Shown: in pieces, positions 32,303-40,755 of the stretch | Position numbering within the stretch: the stretch's first letter is position 1 | Layout: every line of letters begins with the position of its first letter | Assembly (NCBI RefSeq): GCF_024346355.1 | Contig: NZ_JAGQCU010000001.1 | Coordinates: 372,001 to 436,000, forward strand | Source of the DNA: Cyanobium sp. ATX 6A2 | GTDB taxonomy: Bacteria > Cyanobacteriota > Cyanobacteriia > PCC-6307 > Cyanobiaceae | Direction: 5' to 3' | DNA: 64,000 bases | Notes under the pieces: model-generated | Told to the model about the DNA's origin: nothing | Seen by the model: only the letters and a program-made list of their open reading frames with translations | Databases searched by the model: none | Made by a program: the position numbers and the translations under genes

Positions 32303-33391
32303 ATGGGTGTTCTGGCGGCTCTGGCGATCCTCGCCGGCCTGATCGTGGTGCATGAGGCGGGGCACTTCTTTGCCGCCACCTGGCAGGGCATCCGCGTGAG
32401 CAGCTTCTCGATCGGCTTCGGGCCGGTGCTGCTGCAGCGCCAGCGCCGCGGCGTGCAGTTCGCCCTGCGGGCCATTCCCCTGGGCGGCTTCGTGGCCTTC
32501 CCCGACGACGAGGCCGGCAGCACGATCCCCAAGGACGACCCCAACCTGCTCTCCAACCGGCCCCTGCCCCAGCGCGCCCTGGTGATCGCCGCCGGTGTGC
32601 TGGCCAACCTGCTGCTGGCCTGGCTGGTGCTGGTGGCCCAGAGCGCCGTGGTGGGCATTCCCGCCGGCTTCAGCGCCACCCCCGGCGTGCTTGTGAGCGG
32701 CGTGCAGAGCGGCCAGCCCGCCGCCATCGCCGGTCTCCAGCCCGGCGACCGCATCCTCAGCCTCGCCGGCGAACCCCTGGCCGGCGGCCAGACGGCCGTG
32801 ATGGAGATGGTGGAGCGCATCCAGGCCTCCCCCAGCCAGTCGCTGGAGCTGGTGGCCGAGCGCAACGGCAGCCGGGTGCAGCTCCAGCTCACCCCCAGTG
32901 ATCTCGATGGCACCGGCCGCGTGGGCGCCCAGCTGCAGCCTTTCGGCGAAGAGGCCTACCGGCCCGCCCGCGGCCCCCTGGAGCCGATCCGCCAGGCCAA
33001 CCGCGACTTCACCACCCTGCTCAGCCGCACCGCCGGCGGCTTCTTCACCCTGATCACCCACTTCGGCGAAACCGCCGGCCAGGTGAGCGGTCCGGTGAAG
33101 ATCGTGGAGATGGGCGCCTCCTTCGCCCAGCAGGGCGGCAGCAGCCTGTTCCTGTTCACCGCCCTGATCTCGATCAACCTGGCGGTGCTCAACGCCCTGC
33201 CCCTGCCCCTGCTCGATGGCGGCCAGTTCGTGCTGCTGCTGCTCGAGGGCCTGCGCGGCCGGCCCCTGCCTGAGCGCCTGCAGATGGCCTTCATGCAGTC
33301 GGGCTTCGTGTTCCTGGTGGGCCTCAGCCTGGTGCTGATCGTGCGCGACACCTCCCAGCTGCCGGCCGTGCAGCAGCTGCTCGCCCGCTGA
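32303..33391 (+). CDS. rseP: site-2 membrane metalloprotease (RseP/M50 family)
   Basis: 362 residues. Zinc-binding HEAGH lies in the first membrane helix (LIVVHEAGHFFAAT) and the third ligand in NALPLPLLDGGQFVLL near the C-terminus; a PDZ domain sits between (VQSGQPAAIAGLQPGDRILSLAGEPL). The short single-PDZ form is typical of cyanobacteria. Performs regulated intramembrane proteolysis of signalling or sigma-factor partners. A run of 11 C lies about 85-95 bp before the ATG. Confidence 0.93.
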   Translation: MGVLAALAILAGLIVVHEAGHFFAATWQGIRVSSFSIGFGPVLLQRQRRGVQFALRAIPLGGFVAFPDDEAGSTIPKDDPNLLSNRPLPQRALVIAAGVLANLLLAWLVLVAQSAVVGIPAGFSATPGVLVSGVQSGQPAAIAGLQPGDRILSLAGEPLAGGQTAVMEMVERIQASPSQSLELVAERNGSRVQLQLTPSDLDGTGRVGAQLQPFGEEAYRPARGPLEPIRQANRDFTTLLSRTAGGFFTLITHFGETAGQVSGPVKIVEMGASFAQQGGSSLFLFTALISINLAVLNALPLPLLDGGQFVLLLLEGLRGRPLPERLQMAFMQSGFVFLVGLSLVLIVRDTSQLPAVQQLLAR

Positions 33392-33407
33392 TCCCCCTGC
33401 CAGCACC

Positions 33408-34049
33408 ATGCCGCGCCTGCCCAGCGCCCGCACCCGCGCGCCGCTGATCCTGGCGCGCCTCGGCGAGCTCTACCCCCACGCCACCTGCTCGCTCACCTGG
33501 CGCACCCCCTACGAGCTGCTGGTGGCCACCATGCTCTCGGCCCAGTGCACCGATGAACGGGTGAACCTGATCACCCCGGCCCTGTTCGCGCGCTTCCCCG
33601 ATGCCACCGCCGCCGCCGCCGCAACCCCCCTTGAGGTGGAGCCCTACGTGAAATCAGCGGGCTTCTTCCGCAACAAGGCCAAGAACATCGTGGCCGCCTC
33701 CCGGCTGCTCGTGGAACGCCACGGCGGCGTTGTGCCGCGCACCATGGAGGAGTTGCTGGTGCTGCCGGGGGTGGCCCGCAAAACCGCCTCGGTGGTGCTG
33801 GCCTGGGCCTACGGCATCAACGCCGGCGTCACCGTGGACACTCACGTGAGTCGCCTGGCCCAGCGCCTGCGCCTCAGCCGCCACAGCGAGCCACGCCGCA
33901 TCGAGCCCGACCTGATGAAGCTGGTGCCCCAGGCCCAGTGGCAAACCCTCTCGATCCGCCTGATCTTCCACGGCCGCGCCGTGTGCAACGCCCGCAAGCC
34001 GCTCTGCCCCTCCTGCCCGATCGCCGACCTCTGTCCCAGTCGCCCCTGA
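33408..34049 (+). CDS. nth: endonuclease III (base-excision repair glycosylase/AP lyase)
   Basis: 213 residues. Helix-hairpin-helix LLVLPGVARKTASVVLAWAYG with the catalytic Lys region, VDTHVSRLAQRL with the catalytic Asp, and C-terminal CxnC-type [4Fe-4S] ligands (CNARKPLCPSCPIADLC). Removes oxidised pyrimidines from DNA. Starts 17 bp after rseP, probably co-transcribed. Confidence 0.95.
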   Translation: MPRLPSARTRAPLILARLGELYPHATCSLTWRTPYELLVATMLSAQCTDERVNLITPALFARFPDATAAAAATPLEVEPYVKSAGFFRNKAKNIVAASRLLVERHGGVVPRTMEELLVLPGVARKTASVVLAWAYGINAGVTVDTHVSRLAQRLRLSRHSEPRRIEPDLMKLVPQAQWQTLSIRLIFHGRAVCNARKPLCPSCPIADLCPSRP

Positions 34050-34121
34050 GCCAGCCGCCCCTGAGCCAGCCGCGCGCAACGGTATGGTGGATGGCTCTGC
34101 ACCCTCAGGTTCCGCAGCCGC

Positions 34122-34424
34122 ATGGCGAAGAAGTCGATGATCGCGCGCGACGTGAAGCGCAAAAAGATCGTGGAGCGGTTCGCCGCCAAGCGCGCCGCCC
34201 TGAAGGCCGCCTTTGAGGCCGCCAGCGATCCGATGCAGCGCCTGGAGATCCACCGCAAGATCCAGAACCTGCCCCGCAACAGCGCCCCCAACCGCGTGCG
34301 CAACCGTTGCTGGGCCACCGGCAAGCCCCGCGGTGTGTATCGCGACTTCGGCCTTTGCCGCAACCAGCTGCGCGAGCGCGCCCACAAGGGCGAGCTGCCC
34401 GGCGTGGTCAAGTCGTCCTGGTGA
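34122..34424 (+). CDS. rpsN: 30S ribosomal protein S14
   Basis: 100 residues, the zinc-free long form of S14: [23 protein letters not shown] at the start and [26 protein letters not shown], the S14 signature, at the end. Binds 16S rRNA in the 30S head. Lies between nth and pnp, apparently the usual picocyanobacterial order. Confidence 0.97.
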   Translation: MAKKSMIARDVKRKKIVERFAAKRAALKAAFEAASDPMQRLEIHRKIQNLPRNSAPNRVRNRCWATGKPRGVYRDFGLCRNQLRERAHKGELPGVVKSSW

Positions 34425-34429
34425 TCCCG

Positions 34430-34450
34430 GCCGGGCCATCCCAGCCCGGC
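34430..34450 (+). terminator. hairpin between rpsN and pnp
   Basis: A 7-bp GC stem (GCCGGGC / GCCCGGC) with a 7-nt loop six bases after the rpsN stop. There is no T tract, so it may be an attenuator, an mRNA-stability element or a processing site in front of pnp rather than a strong terminator. Confidence 0.35.
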
Positions 34451-34501
34451 GGGACACCCCCGGATGCGAGAATCAAATCTGACAAAAAGAGATAAGCCCA
34501 C

Positions 34502-36628
34502 GTGCAAGGACAAACTCAGTTGGTCTCCTTCGATGGTCGGGAGATCCGGCTGACCACAGGTCGATTCGCCCCTCAGGCGGGCGGATCGGTGATGGTGGAA
34601 TGTGGTGATACCTCGGTTCTGGTCACCGCCACCCGCTCCAGCGGCCGCCCTGGCATTGACTTTCTTCCCCTCACCTGCGACTACGAAGAGCGGCTCTATG
34701 CCGCCGGTCGCATCCCCGGCAGCTTCTTTCGCCGCGAGGGTCGTCCCTCCGAGCGGGCGGTGCTCACCTGCCGCCTGATCGACCGGCCGATGCGGCCCCT
34801 GTTCCCGTCCTGGTTGCGCGACGACCTGCAGATCGTGGCGATGTGCCTGTCGCTCGATGAGCGGGTGCCGCCCGATGTGCTCGCCGTCACCGGCGCCTCG
34901 ATGGCCACCCTGCTCGCCAGGATCCCCTTCTATGGCCCCATGGCCACCGTGCGGGTGGGCCTGCTGGGCGACGACTTCGTGCTCAACCCCAGCTTCCGCG
35001 AAATCGAGCGCAGCGAGCTCGATCTGGTGGTGGCCGGCACGCCCCAGGGCGTGGTGATGGTGGAGGCCGGTGCCAACCAACTGCCCGAGCAGGATGTGAT
35101 CGAAGCCATCGACTTCGGCTACGAAGCGGTGTGCGAACTGATCAAGGCCCAGCAGTCCCTGCTCCAAGAACTCGGCATCGAGCAGGTGATCCCCGAGCCG
35201 CAGGCCGTGGATTCCACCCTGCCCGCCTACCTGGAGCAGGAGTGCTCGCCGGCGATCGGTGAGGTGCTCAAGCAGTTCGAGCTCAGCAAGGAGGAGCGCG
35301 ACAGCCAGCTCGATGCCATCAAGGAACGGGTGGGCGAGGCGATCGCCGCCCTCCCCGACGACGACGCCATCCGGGCCGCCGCCGCCGGCAAGGCCCTGGG
35401 CAACGGCTTCAAGAGCCTCACCAAACAGCTGATGCGCGGCCAGATCCTCAGCGAGGGCAAGCGCGTGGATGGTCGCGGCCTCGATCAGGTGCGTCCGATC
35501 AGCGCCGCCGTGGGTGTGCTGCCCAAGCGCGTGCACGGCTCGGCCCTGTTCCAGCGCGGCCTCACCCAGGTGCTCTCCTGCGCCACCCTCGGCACCCCGA
35601 GCGACTCCCAGGAGATGGACGACCTCAACCCGTCCGGCGACAAGACCTACCTGCACCACTACAACTTCCCGCCCTTCTCCACGGGTGAAACCAAGCCGAT
35701 GCGCTCCCCCGGCCGCCGCGAGGTGGGCCACGGCGCCCTGGCTGAACGCGCCCTGGTGCCCGTGCTGCCGCCGAAGGAATCCTTCCCCTACGTGCTGCGC
35801 GTGGTGTCGGAGTGCCTCAGCTCCAACGGCTCCACCTCCATGGGTTCGGTGTGCGGCAGCACCCTGGCGCTGATGGATGCCGGCGTGCCCCTCAAGGCGC
35901 CGGTGAGCGGCGCCGCCATGGGCCTGATCAAGGAGGGCGAGGAGGTGCGCATCCTGACCGACATCCAGGGCATCGAGGACTTCCTCGGTGACATGGACTT
36001 CAAGGTGGCCGGCACCGAGAAGGGCATCACCGCCCTGCAGATGGACATGAAGATCACCGGCCTGGCAGTGAGCACCGTGGCCGAGGCCGTGAACCAGGCC
36101 CGTCCGGCCCGGCTGCACATCCTCGAGAAGATGCTCGAGGCGATCGACACCCCCCGCGACACCATGTCGCCCCACGCCCCGCGTCTGCTCAGCTTCCGGA
36201 TTGATCCCGAGCTAATCGGCACCGTGATCGGCCCCGGCGGCCGCACGATCAAGGGCATCACCGAGCGCACCAACACCAAGATCGACATCGAGGACGGCGG
36301 TGTGGTGACGATCGCCAGCCACGACGGCGCCGCCGCCGAAGAGGCCCAGAAGATCATCGAGGGCCTCACCCGCCGCGTCTCTGAAGGCGAGGTTTTCACC
36401 GGTGGCGTCACCCGCGTGATCCCCATCGGCGCCTTCGTGGAGATCCTCCCCGGCAAGGAGGGGATGATCCACATCTCCCAGCTCTCGGAAGCCCGCGTGG
36501 AGAAGGTGGAAGACGTGCTGAACGTGGGCGATCAGGTGACCGTGCGCGTGCGCGAAATCGACAACCGCGGCCGCATCAACCTCACCCTCCGCGGTGTGCC
36601 GCAGCCCGACACCCCGCTGCCGGTCTGA
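34502..36628 (+). CDS. pnp: polyribonucleotide nucleotidyltransferase (PNPase)
   Basis: 708 residues from GTG 34502. Two RNase PH domains (first: [17 protein letters not shown]; second: [29 protein letters not shown]), with the FSTGE and [15 protein letters not shown] motifs, then KH ([15 protein letters not shown]) and S1 ([19 protein letters not shown]) RNA-binding domains. A 3'-to-5' phosphorolytic exoribonuclease and RNA-tailing enzyme. Full length. Confidence 0.97.
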   Translation: MQGQTQLVSFDGREIRLTTGRFAPQAGGSVMVECGDTSVLVTATRSSGRPGIDFLPLTCDYEERLYAAGRIPGSFFRREGRPSERAVLTCRLIDRPMRPLFPSWLRDDLQIVAMCLSLDERVPPDVLAVTGASMATLLARIPFYGPMATVRVGLLGDDFVLNPSFREIERSELDLVVAGTPQGVVMVEAGANQLPEQDVIEAIDFGYEAVCELIKAQQSLLQELGIEQVIPEPQAVDSTLPAYLEQECSPAIGEVLKQFELSKEERDSQLDAIKERVGEAIAALPDDDAIRAAAAGKALGNGFKSLTKQLMRGQILSEGKRVDGRGLDQVRPISAAVGVLPKRVHGSALFQRGLTQVLSCATLGTPSDSQEMDDLNPSGDKTYLHHYNFPPFSTGETKPMRSPGRREVGHGALAERALVPVLPPKESFPYVLRVVSECLSSNGSTSMGSVCGSTLALMDAGVPLKAPVSGAAMGLIKEGEEVRILTDIQGIEDFLGDMDFKVAGTEKGITALQMDMKITGLAVSTVAEAVNQARPARLHILEKMLEAIDTPRDTMSPHAPRLLSFRIDPELIGTVIGPGGRTIKGITERTNTKIDIEDGGVVTIASHDGAAAEEAQKIIEGLTRRVSEGEVFTGGVTRVIPIGAFVEILPGKEGMIHISQLSEARVEKVEDVLNVGDQVTVRVREIDNRGRINLTLRGVPQPDTPLPV

Positions 36629-36633
36629 GGCGC

Positions 36634-37140
36634 TCAGTTCCGAACACCCAACAACTCACCACCCCCATCGCTTCTGGGTGGTGAGAACCCTTCAGCCACC
36701 TTGCTGCAAAGCTCTGGAATCGTGTCACTGAACCGCGCCTGCACGGCAACCTCGCCGGTGTTGAGGTGCAGGCAGCCCAGCCGCTGTTTCTCAGAAAATC
36801 CGTGCCACTGCACCAACTCCATGCGCAGGGCATAGATGGGATGTCGTACAGCACCCTTGAAACGACCCAGTGTTTCAGTCTTTCCACTCCAGACAACGGT
36901 GAGCAGCGTTGTGGGCTCCTCCTCTGCTGTTGCATCCTCCTCAGGTGGATCGACCATGAGCTTTGGACGCACGTCCATGCCGGCCAGGTGATAGCGATGC
37001 AATAACTGAAGTCGATTGTGCAGGCGGCGACTGATCAACAGCTCTTCACACCACTCGGCAAACACAAACAACCCGCTGCCCAGCACCAAGGCCAACACAG
37101 AGAGGCCGAAAAGTCTGGGGAACAACGGTTGATCGTTCAT
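36634..37140 (-). CDS. hypothetical protein with one membrane segment
   Basis: 168 residues. A single N-terminal hydrophobic segment (LFGLSVLALVLGSGLFVFAEW) followed by a soluble domain (LLTVVWSGKTETLGRFKGAVRHPIYALRMEL). It converges on pnp with 5 bp between the stops. Base composition is slightly less GC-rich than the neighbours. Not recognised. Confidence 0.6.
   Translation of the reverse strand: MNDQPLFPRLFGLSVLALVLGSGLFVFAEWCEELLISRRLHNRLQLLHRYHLAGMDVRPKLMVDPPEEDATAEEEPTTLLTVVWSGKTETLGRFKGAVRHPIYALRMELVQWHGFSEKQRLGCLHLNTGEVAVQARFSDTIPELCSKVAEGFSPPRSDGGGELLGVRN
36655..36685 (+). terminator. perfect 10-bp hairpin at the pnp / hypothetical gene convergence
   Basis: CTCACCACCC pairs perfectly with GGGTGGTGAG across an 11-nt loop. 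It lies just after the pnp stop, inside the last codons of the converging gene. Position and strength suit a terminator for pnp, but no T run follows. Confidence 0.45.
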
Positions 37141-37263
37141 GCCTTGAGAGAGCCACCCCCAGCAGCGTATGCAAAACGCACCAGCTCTCTTGTATCAGGC
37201 CTCAAAGTAGTTTGCGGTGGCACAAGGCACAAGCCGGATCATCAACCGCAACAGCCACCCCGC

Positions 37264-38208
37264 TCACACCACAAACCCCGGATCGATCGAGGCCATCGCC
37301 GCCGCCGCCCGCTCGCACAGTTCGCTGTGGGCGGGGCCGTGGCTGGCGAGCAGGCAACCGGCCTGGCGGATGTCGCCGCTGTTGTAGGTGAGGGGCCGGC
37401 CGTCGGCGTGGCTGAAGGCGCCGCCGGCGGCCGCCAGCACCGCGTGGGGGGCGGCCATGTCCCAGTCCTTCGGGGCGCTCTTGCCCGACAGGGAGATGTA
37501 GAGGTCGGTTTCACCGCGCAGGATCGTGGCCACCTTCCCGCCCACGCTGCCGATCGCCTTGGTGTCGCCCAGCTCAAGGGCCGCCAGCAACTGCTCCAGG
37601 CGGGCGTCGCGGTGGTTGCGGCTGGCCACCAGCACCAGCTCAGCCAGCGCCCGCCGGCCGCTGAAGCGCACCGGCGTGCGCGCGCCGGCGCGGTTCTCGC
37701 ACCAGGCCTGGCCCGGCTCGCCCGCCAGCGCCTCGGTGATCCCCAGCCACAGCTGCTCCATCTCCGGCAGCAGCACCACCCCCAGCACCGGCACGCCGCG
37801 ATGGGCCAGGGCCAGATGGACAGCGTACTCGCCGGTGCCCTGCAGGAAGTCCTTGGTGCCATCGAGGGGATCGAGGATCCACAGCCAGTCACCCGCCAGG
37901 GGCTCCCCGGCGGTGAGCTGCTCCTTGGCGGTCTCCTCGCTCAGCAGGGTCCATTGGGCCTCCGGAAAGGCCTGGCCGAGGCCATCGAGCAGCCAGCGGT
38001 TCACCGCCAGATCGGCCGCGCTCACGGGGCCCTCACCGCCCTCATCCACGCTCAGGGCTCTGGGGAAACCGTAGGGGGGCTGCTCGCCGCGGCCATAGGC
38101 CAGCAGGATGTCGGCCGCGCCCCAGCTGAGCCGGCGCAGGTCGCTGAGCAGGGCCTCCAGGGCGATGCCGGAGGGCAACACCAGGGCGGCGGAGGGGGCG
38201 GGAGCCAT
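37264..38208 (-). CDS. cysQ: 3'(2'),5'-bisphosphate nucleotidase (CysQ, inositol monophosphatase fold)
   Basis: 314 residues from ATG 38208. The metal-binding motifs WTLLSEET, LWILDPLDGTKDFLQGTGEYA (DPLDGT) and KDWDMAAPHAVLAAAGG are those of the FIG/IMPase superfamily; the arrangement suits CysQ, which removes 3'-phosphoadenosine 5'-phosphate left over from sulfate assimilation. The long open frame upstream is antisense to rsmI and is rejected. Divergent from rsmI with 37 bp between starts. Confidence 0.9.
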   Translation of the reverse strand: MAPAPSAALVLPSGIALEALLSDLRRLSWGAADILLAYGRGEQPPYGFPRALSVDEGGEGPVSAADLAVNRWLLDGLGQAFPEAQWTLLSEETAKEQLTAGEPLAGDWLWILDPLDGTKDFLQGTGEYAVHLALAHRGVPVLGVVLLPEMEQLWLGITEALAGEPGQAWCENRAGARTPVRFSGRRALAELVLVASRNHRDARLEQLLAALELGDTKAIGSVGGKVATILRGETDLYISLSGKSAPKDWDMAAPHAVLAAAGGAFSHADGRPLTYNSGDIRQAGCLLASHGPAHSELCERAAAAMASIDPGFVV

Positions 38209-38245
38209 CGGCAACAGACTGGGGCCTGCATTGTGCAGGAGCCCG

Positions 38246-39169
38246 GTGTCCCAGTTGCACGAACCGGCGCCGGGGGTGTTGTATCTGGTGGGCACGCCGA
38301 TCGGCAACCTCGGCGATCTCAGCCCCCGCGCCCGCCAGGTGCTGGCCGGGGTGGATCGCATCGCCTGCGAAGACACCCGCCGCAGCGGCCTGCTGCTGCA
38401 CCAGCTGGGCCTGCGCGGCCCTGCGCGCGAGCCTGGCCATGGGCAGCAGCCCGGCCAAGCCGGGCCGCGCAGGCCCAAACTGCTCAGCTTCCACCAGCAC
38501 AACCAGGCCAGCCGCATCCCCGAACTGCTGGCCGCCCTGGACGCCGGCGAGGCGGTGGCGGTGATCAGCGACGCCGGCCTGCCCGGCATCTCCGATCCCG
38601 GCGAAGCCCTGGTGGCCGCCGCCCGCCAGGCCGGGCTGCAGGTGATCTGCGTGCCCGGCCCCAGCGCCGTCACCACCGCCCTGGTGAGCAGCGGCCTGCC
38701 CTGCGGGCGCTTCTGCTTCGAGGGCTTCCTGCCCGCCAAGGCCAGCCAGCGGAGGGCGCGACTGCAGGAGCTGGCGACGGAGGAGCGCACGCTGGTGCTG
38801 TTCGAGGCGCCGCACCGGCTGCTGGAGCTGCTGGAGGATCTGCTGGCGGTGCTGGGCGATCGACCGTTGCGGGTGGCGCGGGAGCTCACCAAGCGCCACG
38901 AGCAGCAGGTGGGGCCCACGGTGAGCGCGGCCCTGGAGCACTTCCGCCGGGTGCCGCCGCTGGGGGAATGCACCCTGGTGCTGGGCGGTGCCCCGCCCGC
39001 CCAGCCGCCGGCCTGGGATGGCGAGGCCCTGCGCGCTGAACTGGAGCGGTTGGTGGCCGGCGGGCTCAGCAGCCGCGATGCCGCCCGCCAGCTGGCCGAG
39101 CACAGCGGCCACAGCCGCCGCGCCCTCTATGCCCTGCTGCACCACAGCAACCAGCCGGACACGCCCTGA
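38246..39169 (+). CDS. rsmI: 16S rRNA (cytidine1402-2'-O)-methyltransferase
   Basis: 307 residues from GTG 38246 (TTG 38255 is an alternative). LYLVGTPIGNLGDLSPRARQVL and IACEDTRRSGLLL open the tetrapyrrole-methylase-like domain; VISDAGLPGISDPG, VPGPSAVTTAL and GFLPAKASQRRARL follow, all RsmI hallmarks. A Gly/Pro-rich insertion (residues about 55-75, REPGHGQQPGQAGPRRP) lies before LLSFHQHN and is not usual in the family. Methylates the ribosomal decoding site. Confidence 0.93.
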   Translation: MSQLHEPAPGVLYLVGTPIGNLGDLSPRARQVLAGVDRIACEDTRRSGLLLHQLGLRGPAREPGHGQQPGQAGPRRPKLLSFHQHNQASRIPELLAALDAGEAVAVISDAGLPGISDPGEALVAAARQAGLQVICVPGPSAVTTALVSSGLPCGRFCFEGFLPAKASQRRARLQELATEERTLVLFEAPHRLLELLEDLLAVLGDRPLRVARELTKRHEQQVGPTVSAALEHFRRVPPLGECTLVLGGAPPAQPPAWDGEALRAELERLVAGGLSSRDAARQLAEHSGHSRRALYALLHHSNQPDTP

Positions 39170-39247
39170 GCAAACAGCGGCGCCCCGGAGAGGCGAAGCC
39201 GGGGAGGCGGCAGACTCGCTCTGCCTCCCTTCACCCCGCCAGGCGCC

Positions 39248-39490
39248 ATGCTGCTGCGCGCGCGACTGCTGCTGGCCAGCCTCGGCGGCGGGCTGCTGCT
39301 GCTGCTGATCCTCTGTCTCGGCGCCCAGAACCTCGAGCAACGCCCGCGCCTCTGGCTCGGTGGCGGCAGCACGGCACCGCTGCCCGCCGGGTTTCTGGTG
39401 GGCGTGGCCCTGGTGGTGGGCGTGATCAGCGGCGGCTGCAGCGTGGCCCTGCTGGCCCGCCGGCCGGATCAGCTGCCCGGCAGGGAGTAG
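39248..39490 (+). CDS. small two-helix membrane protein, LapA (DUF1049)-like
   Basis: 80 residues with two hydrophobic helices (LLASLGGGLLLLLILCLGA and FLVGVALVVGVISGGCSVALL) joined by a short Gly-rich loop (WLGGGSTAPL). Resembles the small LapA-domain proteins of picocyanobacteria, whose role in lipopolysaccharide assembly is known only from other bacteria. Its end overlaps the converging gene by 22 nt. Confidence 0.6.
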   Translation: MLLRARLLLASLGGGLLLLLILCLGAQNLEQRPRLWLGGGSTAPLPAGFLVGVALVVGVISGGCSVALLARRPDQLPGRE

Positions 39491-40308
39491 ATGCCGCCCT
39501 CGATCACCACCCGGCTGATGCCCTGGGCCAGCAGGTAGGGAGCGGTGCGCTCCAGCAGGCTCAGATCGGGCAGCAGGATCACCCGCTGGCTGCGGCCGCA
39601 GTGGCGCTTGGCCTGCCGCGGGTTCACGAACAGCATCAGCGCCTGGCGCTCGGCCTCCTGCTCCGGCAGCGGCCCCAGATCCGGACACTCGCCCAGGGGG
39701 GTGGGCTGCAGTTCCACGCTGCGGTCCACCAGCACATAGGCCGTTTCCGGCAGCTGGGCCTCGCTCAGGGCGCGGCACTCCACCCGCCGCTCCTCCACCG
39801 CTGCGCCCAGGTGCACCGGCACGGTGAAGAAGACCTCCTCCTCGGCGTCATCGTCATCGTCGAGGGCCTCCTCGAGATCGGCGTCGTCGCCGAAATCGTC
39901 GGCGTCGTCGATCGCCAGCACCCCGGGGCCGTCGTCATCGCTGTCACCCTCGGCCTCGGCGCGCAGCCGGGAGCGGGTGGAGCCGGTGTCCTCCGCAGCC
40001 ACTGTGGGCTCCGCAGCCGCTATGGGCTCGGGCTCGGGCTCGGGCCCGGCGAGAGCAGGGGGCGGGAGCTCGGGTGCGGGCGCCGACGCTTCCGGGGCCT
40101 CCTCGATCAATGTGATGCTGCGCGGACCCCTGGGGCGTTGTTGCTTGAGCTGCTCGTACTCAGCCGGTGTCAGCGCCGCCTTCACCACCCGGCTCACGGT
40201 GTTGGGGCTGCAGGCGAACGCCGCCGCCAACTCCGTGCTGCTGGCCCCATCGCGGTAGCGCGCCACGATCTCCTGCTTTTGGTCGTCGCTAAGCCGGGTG
40301 GCTGCCAT
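39469..40308 (-). CDS. HTH-containing cyanobacterial regulator-like protein
   Basis: 279 residues from ATG 40308. N-terminal helix-turn-helix of the transposase/Hin type (RLSDDQKQEIVARYRDGASSTELAAAFACSPNTVSRVVKAAL), then a Pro/Glu/Ala-rich linker, an acidic run (DDADLEEALDDDDDAEEE) and a C-terminal globular domain (VLVDRSVELQPTPLGECPDLGPLP ... GISRVVIEGGIYSLPG). Such proteins are conserved in picocyanobacteria; function unknown, DNA binding inferred. Confidence 0.75.
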   Translation of the reverse strand: MAATRLSDDQKQEIVARYRDGASSTELAAAFACSPNTVSRVVKAALTPAEYEQLKQQRPRGPRSITLIEEAPEASAPAPELPPPALAGPEPEPEPIAAAEPTVAAEDTGSTRSRLRAEAEGDSDDDGPGVLAIDDADDFGDDADLEEALDDDDDAEEEVFFTVPVHLGAAVEERRVECRALSEAQLPETAYVLVDRSVELQPTPLGECPDLGPLPEQEAERQALMLFVNPRQAKRHCGRSQRVILLPDLSLLERTAPYLLAQGISRVVIEGGIYSLPGS

Positions 40309-40381
40309 CAGCGTTGCCTGTGCGCAGCCAGTCACTCTAAGGGCCTTGCCCCGGGTGGTCCTTGGCAGAATGCCACCACAG

Positions 40382-40455
40382 GCTCCCTTAGCTCAGCTGG
40401 ATAGAGCAGCCGCCTTCTAAGCGGCCGGTCGTTGGTTCAAGTCCAACAGGGGGCG
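40382..40455 (+). tRNA. tRNA-Arg (anticodon TCT)
   Basis: Cloverleaf: acceptor arm GCTCCCT / AGGGGGC (one G-U), D arm with GCTCAGCTGGATAGAGC, anticodon arm CCGC-CTTCTAA-GCGG giving anticodon TCT (reads AGA), and T arm GTTGG-TTCAAGT-CCAAC. The CCA end is not encoded. The region just downstream contains gene remnants, as is common at tRNA integration sites. Confidence 0.95.
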
Positions 40456-40755
40456 TTGCAGACAACACCAGGGTTTTCAGCGGCCAGCACAGCTGGTGCG
40501 CTACTCCTGCCGCCCAAAATGGTGATCACGGCGCGCGGATGAGGGCCAACCCTGCCCGGCCTGTCGAGAGCTTGTCCACCACCTGGCCGGCAACGACCTC
40601 TCCAGCAACCCAGGCTGAGACGTCCAGCTGATCTGGCGTTGGTGGTCCATCGAGTGCGAACCGAGACCGCCGTGAGCATCTCGGAGCTCGAGAAGAACCC
40701 CATGGCCACGAGCCGGCCGTCTGCCCCGACTGTCAGGCATCGCATCGCAAGCCGC
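40456..40755. other. gene-poor region after tRNA-Arg with remnants
   Basis: Besides the antitoxin-like fragment at 40654-40713 (next entry), the minus strand from about 40663 to a stop at 40526 reads FALDGPPTPDQLDVSAWVAG and a following GLALIRAP end, which looks like the tail of a lost protein. No complete gene is visible. Confidence 0.4.
40654..40713 (+). pseudogene. Phd/YefM-type antitoxin fragment
   Basis: The frame VRTETAVSISELEKNPMATS matches the N-terminus of Phd/YefM-like antitoxins (typical pattern VSISELKKNPxAV). The similarity ends after about 20 codons and no toxin follows. A short remnant downstream of the tRNA gene. Confidence 0.5.

Noticed and set aside
38209-38973. N-terminal extension of cysQ
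   Set aside because: This part of the frame is antisense to rsmI and has a skewed Ser/Arg composition. The natural start is at 38208.
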